Positions 48,771 through 57,623 of a stretch of 64,000 nucleotides of DNA are shown here, piece by piece. Both the position numbers and the translations under genes were made by a program. The stretch spans positions 124,001 to 188,000 of the forward strand of contig NZ_JAQSJE010000009.1 of NCBI RefSeq assembly GCF_028649535.1, read 5' to 3'. The notes under the pieces were generated by a model that was not told the origin of the DNA, ran no database searches, and saw only the letters and a list, made by a program, of their open reading frames with translations. Source of the stretch: Mannheimia cairinae (lineage in GTDB: Bacteria > Pseudomonadota > Gammaproteobacteria > Enterobacterales > Pasteurellaceae). How positions within the stretch are numbered: the stretch's first letter is position 1; every line of letters begins with the position of its first letter.

Positions 48771-49808
48771 ATGGCTCAACACTTCCTTTTAACTAGCAAA
48801 GCCCGAACGCTTTCTCCTATCAAGATAGCTCGCCTATCTGATGACGAAGCATTTGATTTACTTTGCCAGTTACGTTGGGGAAGCAAGGAAAATGTTGTTT
48901 GTCCTAAATGCGGTATAGCTCATAAAGCCTATTTCATTTCTACTCGAAAGCAATGGCGGTGCAAGTATTGTAATCACACGTTTAGCATAACCTCTGGCTC
49001 AATTTTCGCTAATCGCAAAAAGTCATTACAAACTTACCTTTATATTATAGCTAAGTTCGTAAATGCTGCTAAAGGCATTTCATCACTACAACTTTCTCGT
49101 GATGCTGATGTAAATTATCGAACTGCATTTGTATTATCTCATAAAATCCGTAAAGCTTTATTGGAAACAAGAGATTTACAACCTTTATCTGGGGAAATTG
49201 ATATGGATGGTACTTACGTTCATCCAGCACCACGCAAAGCGAATAAAAAAAGTGACCGCTTAGATTATCGTCTAGCTGAAAATCAAAACCCTGATAAGCG
49301 TTGTATTATTGTGGCTAGAGAACATTATGCTACCGATGAAAAGCAAGAAAACGTACTACATTGCGGAGCAAAACGGTCATTAGTCATGGTAGCAAAAACA
49401 GAATCTCAACCCATTATTCACGCTTTTGCCACGCGTTTTGTTAAAGCCAATAGCCGTATTAATACCGATGAAAGTCATGCTTATGAAGTATTGTTGCCAC
49501 ACTACCATTTACAAACAGTGAATCATAAAGAAATGTATCGTAGTGATTTAGGTGTAACCAATAATCAAGCAGAAAGTTTCTTTAGCCGTTTCAAACGAAT
49601 GTATTACGGCCAAACGCATAAAATGAGTAATACCTATTTACTCAATTATGCCAATGAAATTGCTTACCGTGAAGATAACCGACGAAAATCAAATGGTTGG
49701 CAGTTTAATGACATCTTGGGTAAATGTTTGCATACGACGAATAAAAATAATGAATGGTGTGGGTACTGGCAACGAAAAATTATCCATCAAGAGGTCGTCT
49801 GGCAATAA
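48771..49808 (+). CDS. IS1595-family transposase, second type
   Basis: A 345-residue DDE transposase starting MAQHFLLTSKARTLSP. The zinc ribbon CPKCGIAHKAYFISTRKQWR continues to CKYCNHTF. The catalytic segments are SGEIDMDGTYVHP, NTDESHAYEVL and NQAESFFSRFKR. It is clearly homologous to, but diverged from, the transposase at 41687. The stop codon overlaps the start of the next gene (TAATG), implying coupled translation of an accessory protein. No flanking inverted repeats were identified. Confidence 0.92.
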   Translation: MAQHFLLTSKARTLSPIKIARLSDDEAFDLLCQLRWGSKENVVCPKCGIAHKAYFISTRKQWRCKYCNHTFSITSGSIFANRKKSLQTYLYIIAKFVNAAKGISSLQLSRDADVNYRTAFVLSHKIRKALLETRDLQPLSGEIDMDGTYVHPAPRKANKKSDRLDYRLAENQNPDKRCIIVAREHYATDEKQENVLHCGAKRSLVMVAKTESQPIIHAFATRFVKANSRINTDESHAYEVLLPHYHLQTVNHKEMYRSDLGVTNNQAESFFSRFKRMYYGQTHKMSNTYLLNYANEIAYREDNRRKSNGWQFNDILGKCLHTTNKNNEWCGYWQRKIIHQEVVWQ

Positions 49809-50248
49809 TGGCAAAATTAGTCTGTATTAATCAAATAGAAAACAAAATTCGCTTATTACAGCGTGAGCGAGAGCAAGTAGTAAAACATTTAGCCCTTGTG
49901 GATGATAAATTACAGAAACTCAAGCACGCCCTTGAGGTATTACAACATCCCCATTCTGTTAATGAATACAATACAGCTAATTTTACCTATAAGCTCCATA
50001 AGCGCCTTTTCAAAGGCAAATTGCGAAAAATGGTACTTGAAGTATTGAAGCAAGAGCCAAACCGTAGCTTTACCGTAAATGAACTGATTACTTTAGTGTT
50101 AATTAAAGACGGACAAACAGATAAACCGATAACAGCTCAACATACTGTATCAATGCGTGGCGCATTACGTCACTGGTTAAATAAAGGGATTGTTGAGCGG
50201 ATTGAATATAATGTAGTCAATATTCGTTGGCGATTGAAACACCAATAG
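49808..50248 (+). CDS. Coiled-coil/winged-helix protein coupled to the transposase
   Basis: 146 residues from the ATG in the TAATG overlap. Residues 8-46 form a coiled coil (IENKIRLLQREREQVVKHLA). A basic linker follows, and from about 70 to the end a winged-helix-like domain (FTVNELITLVLIKDGQ, ending IRWRLKHQ). It matches the next protein in length and in NEL/NEI at 91-93, DGQ at 101-103 and WRLK at 141-144. It may be a transposition accessory or a regulator. An earlier in-frame ATG at 49754 lies inside the transposase and is less likely. Confidence 0.7.
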   Translation: MAKLVCINQIENKIRLLQREREQVVKHLALVDDKLQKLKHALEVLQHPHSVNEYNTANFTYKLHKRLFKGKLRKMVLEVLKQEPNRSFTVNELITLVLIKDGQTDKPITAQHTVSMRGALRHWLNKGIVERIEYNVVNIRWRLKHQ

Positions 50249-50260
50249 TCATATTCTGTA

Positions 50261-50701
50261 CTATTTGACCTTTAACCGCCAATGACATTTTTTATCCTTC
50301 CAGCATTTTTCAACTAACGCTTTCTTCATCAAATACTGCAAAACCGTGTAGATTGTCTGTATTTGCGCTGTCGGTAAGGTATGCCCTACCTTTTGTCCGT
50401 CTAATACCATTGCTTGATGGGCAATTTCATTTGTACTTAACCACTTATCCGAGTGTTTTTTCAAGATACTGGCAATTAATTGTTGAGGAGAAGAAAGAAA
50501 ACGAGCATTTCTTGCTTTTTTACTGGTTGAATAGTGAGTATTTCTCGAATGGCTAAGCGCGGTACGATAATCCGCCATTTTTTGATAGATATCTTTCAAC
50601 TGTCGTTGAAGGGCGGTAATTTGTTTTTCAATTGCTTCACCGTCTTTTTCACATTCTGCAATAGCTTCTGTTAACGCTTTTTCTAATACTGTTCGTCCCA
50701 T
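50261..50701 (-). CDS. Coiled-coil/winged-helix protein, paralogue on opposite strand
   Basis: 146 residues, facing its paralogue across 12 bases. It has an N-terminal coiled coil (AIEKQITALQRQLKDIYQKM), a basic Ser/Arg linker (50-68), then a winged-helix-like part with WLSTNEIAHQAMVLDGQKVG and final CHWRLKVK. Sequence identity to the 49808 protein is low but the key columns coincide without gaps. A 10-bp perfect inverted repeat (ATGTAGCAAA / TTTGCTACAT, 50744-50787) sits upstream of a TATTATAA-type -10, suggesting control by a dimeric protein. Function unknown. Confidence 0.7.
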   Translation of the reverse strand: MGRTVLEKALTEAIAECEKDGEAIEKQITALQRQLKDIYQKMADYRTALSHSRNTHYSTSKKARNARFLSSPQQLIASILKKHSDKWLSTNEIAHQAMVLDGQKVGHTLPTAQIQTIYTVLQYLMKKALVEKCWKDKKCHWRLKVK

Positions 50702-50743
50702 AGGTTTTTCTTACCCTTAATTAAGTTATAATAGGTGAGAAAA

Positions 50744-50787
50744 ATGTAGCAAAAACAGAAAATTAAATCTTTGTGCATTTGCTACAT
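50744..50787. promoter_or_regulatory. 10-bp inverted repeat upstream of the 50261 gene
   Basis: ATGTAGCAAA and TTTGCTACAT are perfect inverted copies 24 bases apart, upstream of the minus-strand gene that starts at 50701. Likely an operator, or a cruciform-type element end. Confidence 0.4.
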
Positions 50788-50886
50788 AATACCGCAAAAT
50801 TTTGCAAAAAAACGACCGCTTGTGATGGTGGGGATTATAAAGGTTGAAGTTTGTTTAGGGTCAAGAAGGATTTTATATTTATAAAA

Positions 50887-50960
50887 TATCCCCTTTAAAG
50901 GATATTATTGATTTTATCCTTTTTAGGGTATAAACTTGTTTTTATCCTCTATATGGTATA
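50887..50960 (+). promoter_or_regulatory. Three HipB operators upstream of hipBA
   Basis: O1 TATCCCCTTTAAAGGATA (50887-50904) is an exact match to the Escherichia coli rule TATCC-N8-GGATA. O2 TATCCTTTTTAGGGTATA (50915-50932) and O3 TATCCTCTATATGGTATA (50943-50960) keep the left half and have GTATA at right. Starts are exactly 28 bases apart, so the three lie at a regular helical phase. Confidence 0.85.
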
Positions 50961-50972
50961 AGGAAGGTTAAA

Positions 50973-51236
50973 ATGTTCCCAATGGTTGTGACTACACCGC
51001 AAATGCTGGCTCACGCAATAAAAGAGTACCGTAACTTGCAGAAAAAATCGCAAACGGAAGTAGCGAAGTTTGCGAATACCAAGCAAGCGACAATTTCCGT
51101 ATTTGAAAACGATCCTACTGGTACAAAAATCGAAACGCTGTTTAATATTCTCACTGCTTTAGAGTTAGAGTTAGTTATTCAACCCCGTCCGAAAAGTTCG
51201 GAAATCCAGTATGATGATGAAGGTGAAGTATGGTAA
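50973..51236 (+). CDS. hipB: HipB-like antitoxin/repressor
   Basis: An 87-residue XRE-type DNA-binding antitoxin. The HTH is RNLQKKSQTEVAKFANTKQA followed by TISVFENDPTGTKIETL, the usual HipB run. A short acidic tail (YDDEGEVW) may contact the toxin. The start at 50973 is supported by SD GGAAGG seven bases before the ATG. The end overlaps hipA by seven bases (ATGGTAA). It should repress the operon by binding the three upstream sites and hold HipA inactive. Confidence 0.9.
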   Translation: MFPMVVTTPQMLAHAIKEYRNLQKKSQTEVAKFANTKQATISVFENDPTGTKIETLFNILTALELELVIQPRPKSSEIQYDDEGEVW

Positions 51237-52522
51237 ATCAGATTTTGACACTGGCAATGAACGGTATCGAAGTGGGCGAATGGCGGAAATTTGCTGATGG
51301 TTCAACAGAGTTTCAATACTATCCTAGTTGGTTGGAATCTGCTCGCAGTCGTGCCATTTCGCTTTCTTTACCGCTATCAAATAAGGTTTATCGTGGTGAT
51401 GTTGTCTATAATTTTTTCGATAATTTATTGCCGGATAACGAGCTAATTCGTTCACGCATTCAACAGCGTTTTCAAACCACAACGAAATCTCCCTTTGATT
51501 TGCTTTCTGTGATCGGGCAGGATTGTGTCGGGGCAATTCAGCTTTACGCCAAATCTCCTTCATCAATTAAATCTATTTTATCCCAACCACTGACAGAGGA
51601 AGAGATTGAACATACTCTGCTCAATTATCAAAGTTTACCATTGGGAATGAAAGAGCAGGACGATTTTCGCATCTCACTTGCCGGCGCACAGGAAAAAACC
51701 GCTTTGCTTTATCATCAAGAGCAATGGCATCGTCCGCTAGCCTCAACACCGACAACCCATATTTTTAAGTTACCTATCGGCATAGTCGGACAGGGGCAGA
51801 TTGATCTTTCCGGCAGTTGTGAAAATGAATGGCTATGCTTGCAAATTCTCGCTAAATTTGGATTGAAAGTACCTAGTGCGAAAATAGCTCACTTCGGAAA
51901 AACGCAAGTGTTGATTGTTGAACGTTTTGATCGCCGTTGGTCGAAGGACAGTTCTCATCTTATCCGCCTACCGCAAGAAGATATGTGTCAAGCCTTCAAT
52001 ATTGCTCCGGCTCGAAAATATGAAGCTGATGGCGGCGTTGGCATGTTGCCGATTATGCAGTTGCTCAAAGGCTCATCGAATGCAATGAAAGATCAAAAAG
52101 ATTTTTTCAAAGCCCAAATTCTCTTTTGGTTGCTTTGTGCGATTGACGGACACGCTAAAAATTTCAGTATTTTTTTAGAGCCGAATAACCGCTTTAAACT
52201 TACTCCATTTTATGATGTGATTTCCGCTTATCCGCTGATTAAGCCGAATGGCTTACAAAAGCAAAAAGTCAAAATGGCAATGGCGTGGCACGGAGAAAAA
52301 AATAAACATTATTTATGGGATAAAATCCAGCTTCGTCATATTTTTCATACAGCAAAATTAGCTGGATTATCAGCACAAATTGTAGAGGAAATATTGCACG
52401 AGATTTGTGCTTCAGTTCGTGGGCTGGGTGATATTTCGGTAGAGCATATTCCACTAAATATTACCGAACCGATTTTAAGTGGGATTGAGAAGAGAGTAGA
52501 GATGGTAAAGGGGACGTTTTGA
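51230..52522 (+). CDS. hipA: HipA-like serine/threonine kinase toxin
   Basis: 430 residues, close to Escherichia coli HipA (440). Features: N-terminal subdomain ending at FDLLSVIGQDCVGAIQLY, the P-loop FRISLAGAQEKTALL with the autophosphorylation serine at about 149, LIVERFDRRW, and the catalytic DGHAKNFSIFL with Asp306 and Asn. HipA kinases phosphorylate glutamyl-tRNA synthetase or another translation target and induce dormancy. All key residues are present, so the toxin looks active. The target is unproven in this family branch. Confidence 0.93.
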   Translation: MVNQILTLAMNGIEVGEWRKFADGSTEFQYYPSWLESARSRAISLSLPLSNKVYRGDVVYNFFDNLLPDNELIRSRIQQRFQTTTKSPFDLLSVIGQDCVGAIQLYAKSPSSIKSILSQPLTEEEIEHTLLNYQSLPLGMKEQDDFRISLAGAQEKTALLYHQEQWHRPLASTPTTHIFKLPIGIVGQGQIDLSGSCENEWLCLQILAKFGLKVPSAKIAHFGKTQVLIVERFDRRWSKDSSHLIRLPQEDMCQAFNIAPARKYEADGGVGMLPIMQLLKGSSNAMKDQKDFFKAQILFWLLCAIDGHAKNFSIFLEPNNRFKLTPFYDVISAYPLIKPNGLQKQKVKMAMAWHGEKNKHYLWDKIQLRHIFHTAKLAGLSAQIVEEILHEICASVRGLGDISVEHIPLNITEPILSGIEKRVEMVKGTF

Positions 52523-52705
52523 TTGTTATTTACAAGTGGTTGTTTTTTCGCAGATTTTTGCAAAAAACATTAGTTTATGATTGTAGGGAATTTAAAGATT
52601 GAAGTAGGTTGGCTGTAAAGTGTAATTCTTTTTCAAGATAATTGAAAAGGGAAATTGTTAAAGCAAGTATTCTTTGATAACATTTCTCTTATTCTTAGCC
52701 GTAAT

Positions 52706-55546
52706 ATGGGTTTTAACGTGTATAATAAGCAAACTTCAAATTTTAAACTTCTAGCAGACATTGAGCCTGAATTAGCCGAATTTGGCAAGGGAGCGGAATA
52801 TTATATTTATTCTGATATTCAGTCATCTTTAGTAAAACTTCGTTGCTTTTCTGAAAAGTTTGTTGCGATCTTGTATCGTCAGCTTCATTTGAAAAATGAT
52901 GCAAATATCTCTCTTATTGATCGAATGAATAATGCTCATTTCAAAGAAAGTTTGCCTATTGAAATTCATCAAAAATTACATTTATTACGCATGAAAGGTA
53001 ACCATGCAGCTCACGGAAGCATACCTGATAATGTGAATGAGTTTGAGCTTATCGGTTGGGTGCGTGAAGCTTATTTGTTAGGTAAATGGCTTTATATTAG
53101 TCGTTTTCCTGAAGCAGATTATCCACATTTTGAAAAACCGATTAAACATCGAAAAGTACTTGATGAATTAGAGCAAGCCAACCTAAATCTACAAGCTGAA
53201 ATTGAAAAACTTAAACAAACAGAGCAAAAACTAGCCTTAAAAGCTGAAAAACTGCAATCTGAACTCGAAGAAAGCCAGCTTGAGTTAGTGCGTCAAAGCC
53301 AAATTGAAAAATACCAACAGGCGACAGCTAAAACCGATCTTGAGCCTACAGTTACACTTTCTCAATTCAAATTAATTGATGCTTATAATGAATATCAGCT
53401 CACAGATGGGCAAAAAACGCTTGTTGCTTATTTAGAAGCATTCTTGCAGGACAAACAGAAAGATGCTTTTCTGTTAAAAGGTTATGCTGGTACAGGTAAA
53501 ACCTTTATTATCAAAGGTTTCACGGATTATCTTGATATTATTGGGCGAAATTATATGCTTGCTGCTCCAACTGGGAAAGCCGCTAAAGTGTTGGGAACAA
53601 AAACAGGGAAAGAATCAAGTACTATTCACAAAGCTATTTATTCCGTAGATAAATTAGTTGAATACAGAGATGAGAGTCAGCCTGATACTTATAAATTTTA
53701 TACGGATTTTAAAGTCAATGATAAGTCGGCAGATTGCATCTTTATTGTTGATGAAAGCTCAATGATTTCAGATAGTTATATGGATGGCGAATTTATCCGT
53801 TTTGGATCCGGCTATTTACTCAAAGATTTACTGAAATTTATTAATATCGATCAAAATAACCACAATAAAAAAATCATCTTTATTGGCGATGATGCTCAAC
53901 TTCCGCCGGTACAAATGAGCTATTCTCCAGCGTTAAATCAGGAGTATTTGAATAATCATTTCAATTTAAACATTTCAGAATATGAATTAACAGATATAGT
54001 TCGTCAAAAAGCAGATAGCGGTATTCTAAAAAATACCCTTCCTTTGCGCAAATCATTACAGAAAAAAGTCTTTAATAAAATTCAATTTGATATTAATAAT
54101 AAAGATATTTTTGAAATTAAATCTGATCAAGTTTTACCTGCCTATTTACAAGCCTGTAATAATCAAATTAATAATGAAGCTATTGTTATAGCCTATTCAA
54201 ATAGAGTAGTAAATGAATATAATCTTGCTATTCGCCAGCACTTTTTTCCTAATCAGAAAAAAATTACTGCAGGTGATAAAGTTATGGCTTGTCGAAATAA
54301 AGATCATATTTCTAATGGCGATTTTGGCTTAGTCAAATGGGTCAGTTCTGAATCTGAAATACATCCTATCAAATTAAAGCGAAAAAATAAGAAAGGGGCT
54401 ATTGAAGAAACGATAGTAGAGTTAGTATTTAGAGATGTGTCTGTTGGCTTTCGAAATGAAACAGGGAAGACACTTTGGGAACAACGCAAAATTATTGAAA
54501 ATTTGCTTTATTCATCTCAGCCAACTTTAAGTTCTGATGAGAATAAAGCACTTTATATTGATTTCTGTATTCGTCATCCAGAATTAAGTATGAAGAAAAA
54601 TCCAAAAGAATTTAAATCTGCTTTAATGGGAGATCCTTACTTTAATGCATTACAGCTTAAGTTTGGCTACGCAATTACTTGCCATAAAGCTCAGGGTAGT
54701 GAATGGAATAAAGTATTTGTAAACTGCAAGGCTCATAAAAATGAATGTACACAAGATTATTTCCGTTGGATTTATACTGCGATTACTCGAACAGCAAAAA
54801 ATCTTTATTTAATTGAGCCACCTAATATTGGAATTACAAGTAAATTGAAAATCATCGGTATGCCTGATATGCTTGAACCTCCTATTACTGAAATTACAAA
54901 CCAAAAAAGTGAAATGGAAAATGAAGAAATTTTAGATTTAAACCCATTAGAAACTATAATATTTAAAGATTTAGATGAGAACTTAGCTTGTTCTGATGTT
55001 GGAGCTAATCTTTCTGGGATATCAAAACAAATTTTCAAGAAAATTACTGCACTTTTACCTGATTTAACGATTACTCAAGTTGAACCTAATTATTATCATG
55101 ATATTTATCAAGTGAAATTCAACAATGAAATGGCTCGTTTTAAAGTGCATTACAATGGAAAACAAAGAATTAGCAAAGTAATCGCAATTAAAGTACCTGA
55201 AAGTTTACAATGGATTATGGAACAACTTTCTGCTCTGGAAAATCAGTTGATTACAAATCATATCCCAAATAAAGAAGCAGTAAAAGAAATTCATTTTATG
55301 GAAGATTTCTTAAATGAATTTCATCAATTAATAGCTAGTTGTGCAGAAAAATATCAGTTCAATATTCTTGATTGTAAACAACAATCTTATAATCAGCGTT
55401 ATTCATTTGAACAACAAGGGAAAGTAGCTGTAATTGATTTTTGGTATAACGGTAAGCAGCAAATGACTACGGTGCAACCGCAACCAAATTTAAGTGATAA
55501 AACTTTTTTATCGCAAGTGATCCAATGGATTAGTGAGGTTAAGTAA
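52706..55546 (+). CDS. DUF4145/HEPN-like + SF1 (RecD-type) helicase fusion
   Basis: 946 residues from the ATG at 52706 (a TTG at 52655 with SD AAGGGA would add 17). Residues 1-130 are a DUF4145-type domain with the RxxxxH motif R95-MKGN-H100 in LRMKGNHAAHG, as in HEPN ribonucleases. A charged coiled coil (about 150-205) follows. Then comes a two-domain SF1 helicase: Walker A GYAGTGKT (259-266), IVDESSM (about 348), FIGDDAQLPPVQ (about 390), ITCHKAQGSEW (about 657), YTAITRTAKNLYL (about 690). The last 220 residues are unrecognised. The stop overlaps the next gene's start (TAATG). Probable nucleic-acid-directed defence or conflict effector. Confidence 0.85.
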   Translation: MGFNVYNKQTSNFKLLADIEPELAEFGKGAEYYIYSDIQSSLVKLRCFSEKFVAILYRQLHLKNDANISLIDRMNNAHFKESLPIEIHQKLHLLRMKGNHAAHGSIPDNVNEFELIGWVREAYLLGKWLYISRFPEADYPHFEKPIKHRKVLDELEQANLNLQAEIEKLKQTEQKLALKAEKLQSELEESQLELVRQSQIEKYQQATAKTDLEPTVTLSQFKLIDAYNEYQLTDGQKTLVAYLEAFLQDKQKDAFLLKGYAGTGKTFIIKGFTDYLDIIGRNYMLAAPTGKAAKVLGTKTGKESSTIHKAIYSVDKLVEYRDESQPDTYKFYTDFKVNDKSADCIFIVDESSMISDSYMDGEFIRFGSGYLLKDLLKFINIDQNNHNKKIIFIGDDAQLPPVQMSYSPALNQEYLNNHFNLNISEYELTDIVRQKADSGILKNTLPLRKSLQKKVFNKIQFDINNKDIFEIKSDQVLPAYLQACNNQINNEAIVIAYSNRVVNEYNLAIRQHFFPNQKKITAGDKVMACRNKDHISNGDFGLVKWVSSESEIHPIKLKRKNKKGAIEETIVELVFRDVSVGFRNETGKTLWEQRKIIENLLYSSQPTLSSDENKALYIDFCIRHPELSMKKNPKEFKSALMGDPYFNALQLKFGYAITCHKAQGSEWNKVFVNCKAHKNECTQDYFRWIYTAITRTAKNLYLIEPPNIGITSKLKIIGMPDMLEPPITEITNQKSEMENEEILDLNPLETIIFKDLDENLACSDVGANLSGISKQIFKKITALLPDLTITQVEPNYYHDIYQVKFNNEMARFKVHYNGKQRISKVIAIKVPESLQWIMEQLSALENQLITNHIPNKEAVKEIHFMEDFLNEFHQLIASCAEKYQFNILDCKQQSYNQRYSFEQQGKVAVIDFWYNGKQQMTTVQPQPNLSDKTFLSQVIQWISEVK

Positions 55547-57543
55547 TGAGTCTGTTGAGAAGGTTGACAACAAATAGCTTACAACAGGTGAATCAACCAC
55601 AACAAAAAAAAGAGTCCGTTTCAAAACAAATTTTTGCAGAACGTAAAAAAGGTAATCTTGATCAAGCCTATCAAATGGCTCTTGAAGCAATGAAACAAGG
55701 TTATGATGAATGGACAGAAAAAGCCTATGCTTGGACTTTAATTGATTTGATCAAACGTGATATGAGATTAACGCATTCAGAAATGTTGCCTATTTATATT
55801 GAGCAACTGGAACAAATTGAAGTTGATCAATCAGATGATATTCTGTTCAAGCAAAAACAATATACTCTCAATTTAAGCGATCCACTGCAACCACAAATTC
55901 AACAAGCTAAAGAATTAAGTAAAAATCATCAATATCATAAATCGGTAAATCTATATTTACGCTTATTAAAACAGCGTCCAGATAATATTGAATTACAAAC
56001 TAGCTTTGCTTGGGATCTCTATCGTCTTGCTAAACTTGCATTAGAACAAAATCCGATTAAAATTGAAAATTTTAAACGCTATTTTGATGAATATCTACGA
56101 TTAAATACGGAAAAGCCATCTTCATTACATCATTGCTATTTATGGTTGGCTTTAAAGTTATTGAATATGGAAAAAATATCTGATGAAGAAAATATTGATT
56201 TTTCGGATTTTATGATGAAATGGAAAATTACTCATTTACTTCGTGAAGATTACCAACCATCCTATTATGAAGATAAAAATGGAGAAAAGAGAGAAAAATC
56301 ACCTTTAGCTTTGAATGTATTCCGAGCTATTTTCAAATCAGGGCTTGCCCATAAAAATCAACAGACATTAGCCGCACTTTTACCTGAAATTGAAAAACAA
56401 AGTCCCCGAATTTGTTCAGATCTGATTTGGCTAAAATGGGATCTTGCTAAAACCTATCATTTCTTGGGAGACTATGAGCGTTCTCAAGAACTCACAGTTA
56501 AATTATTGAAAATTAAGCCTAATGAATATTGGCTATGGGATTTTTTAGGAGATCTTTATCAGGCACAGCAAGATATGTCTTTAGCCTGCTATGCAAAAGC
56601 ACTGCTTAATCAAAAAGATATTGGTTTTGTGTATAAAATAAAAATTAAGCTCGCTAAATTGTTTATTGCTCAGAAAGAATATAAGAAAGCGAAATGTGAG
56701 CTTGATGAAATCATTCATTATAAAAATAGTAAAGATGAGAAAATTCCTAAAGCAGTTGAAAATTTGATGTTGGAACCTTGGTATAATGATACACAAGCCA
56801 CAGATTCAAACAAAAATATCTATATTCAAAATGCCCCTACTGCTGAAAATTTGCTTCATCAAAATTTACCTTGGGTTAAAGCAGTATTAGGTGATGTTTT
56901 TGAAAATAATGGTAAAAAAAATCGTAAGCTATTCTTAAGTTTAGATAAGATTCCATTAGAAATTTCAGTGCCTGATAATAAAATCACTTTAGCAAATAAA
57001 AAAGTCAATACAGCTATTAAAGTCAAAGGTGAAATGCAACAAGGTCGTTTCCATCTTTACATCGTTGCAGAATGCTTAGAGCAAAGTGAGATTTTTCCGA
57101 GTTACCAAGCGGTTGTTACCTATATTAATCAAGAGAAAAAAATGGTTAATTGTTTGGTCGATAAAAATTTTGACTTTGCAATTCCGCTTACTGAAATAAA
57201 ATGTAATGTGAATGTATTAGATGTACTTGATGTTACCCTTTCTACTCATACTACCAAAGATGGCAAAAAACGTTTTAAAGCTCATCAAGTTAAACTATCA
57301 GATAAGCCTGTTCCTACTCTATTGAAAGAATTTGATCAGTCTGTAGAAGTATCTAGCGGTAATGGCTTTACAGATAATGATATTTTCATCCCTAAAAATT
57401 TGGTTTCTGCTCATAATATTCTTGATGATGCTCAAGTAAAAGGTTTAGCATTGTTAAGTTTAGATAAAAAGAAAAATCAATGGGGTTGGCGGGCAGTTAA
57501 AATTATGGATGTTAAAGGTGGTTATGATGATTGGGATGATTAA
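55546..57543 (+). CDS. TPR protein with C-terminal OB-fold-like domains
   Basis: 665 residues, translationally coupled to the helicase. The N-terminal two-thirds are helical repeats: KKGNLDQAYQMALEAMKQGY, NHQYHKSVNLYLRLLKQRPD, FLGDYERSQELTVKLLKIKP, AQKEYKKAKCELDEI. From about residue 445 there are beta-rich segments, of which YQAVVTYINQEKKMVNCLVD followed by KNFDFAIPLTE resembles an S1/cold-shock OB fold. The end is acidic (GGYDDWDD). Comparable TPR + S1/CSD proteins are described with helicases in predicted TOTE-type conflict systems (recalled, not checked). It has no signal or membrane segment. Confidence 0.75.
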   Translation: MSLLRRLTTNSLQQVNQPQQKKESVSKQIFAERKKGNLDQAYQMALEAMKQGYDEWTEKAYAWTLIDLIKRDMRLTHSEMLPIYIEQLEQIEVDQSDDILFKQKQYTLNLSDPLQPQIQQAKELSKNHQYHKSVNLYLRLLKQRPDNIELQTSFAWDLYRLAKLALEQNPIKIENFKRYFDEYLRLNTEKPSSLHHCYLWLALKLLNMEKISDEENIDFSDFMMKWKITHLLREDYQPSYYEDKNGEKREKSPLALNVFRAIFKSGLAHKNQQTLAALLPEIEKQSPRICSDLIWLKWDLAKTYHFLGDYERSQELTVKLLKIKPNEYWLWDFLGDLYQAQQDMSLACYAKALLNQKDIGFVYKIKIKLAKLFIAQKEYKKAKCELDEIIHYKNSKDEKIPKAVENLMLEPWYNDTQATDSNKNIYIQNAPTAENLLHQNLPWVKAVLGDVFENNGKKNRKLFLSLDKIPLEISVPDNKITLANKKVNTAIKVKGEMQQGRFHLYIVAECLEQSEIFPSYQAVVTYINQEKKMVNCLVDKNFDFAIPLTEIKCNVNVLDVLDVTLSTHTTKDGKKRFKAHQVKLSDKPVPTLLKEFDQSVEVSSGNGFTDNDIFIPKNLVSAHNILDDAQVKGLALLSLDKKKNQWGWRAVKIMDVKGGYDDWDD

Positions 57544-57623
57544 TAAACTTAAGGTATCGCAATATGTTTTTTATCATAACTAAATAATTGGCTATAATAA
57601 AAATATTGTATAAGCCAGATATT

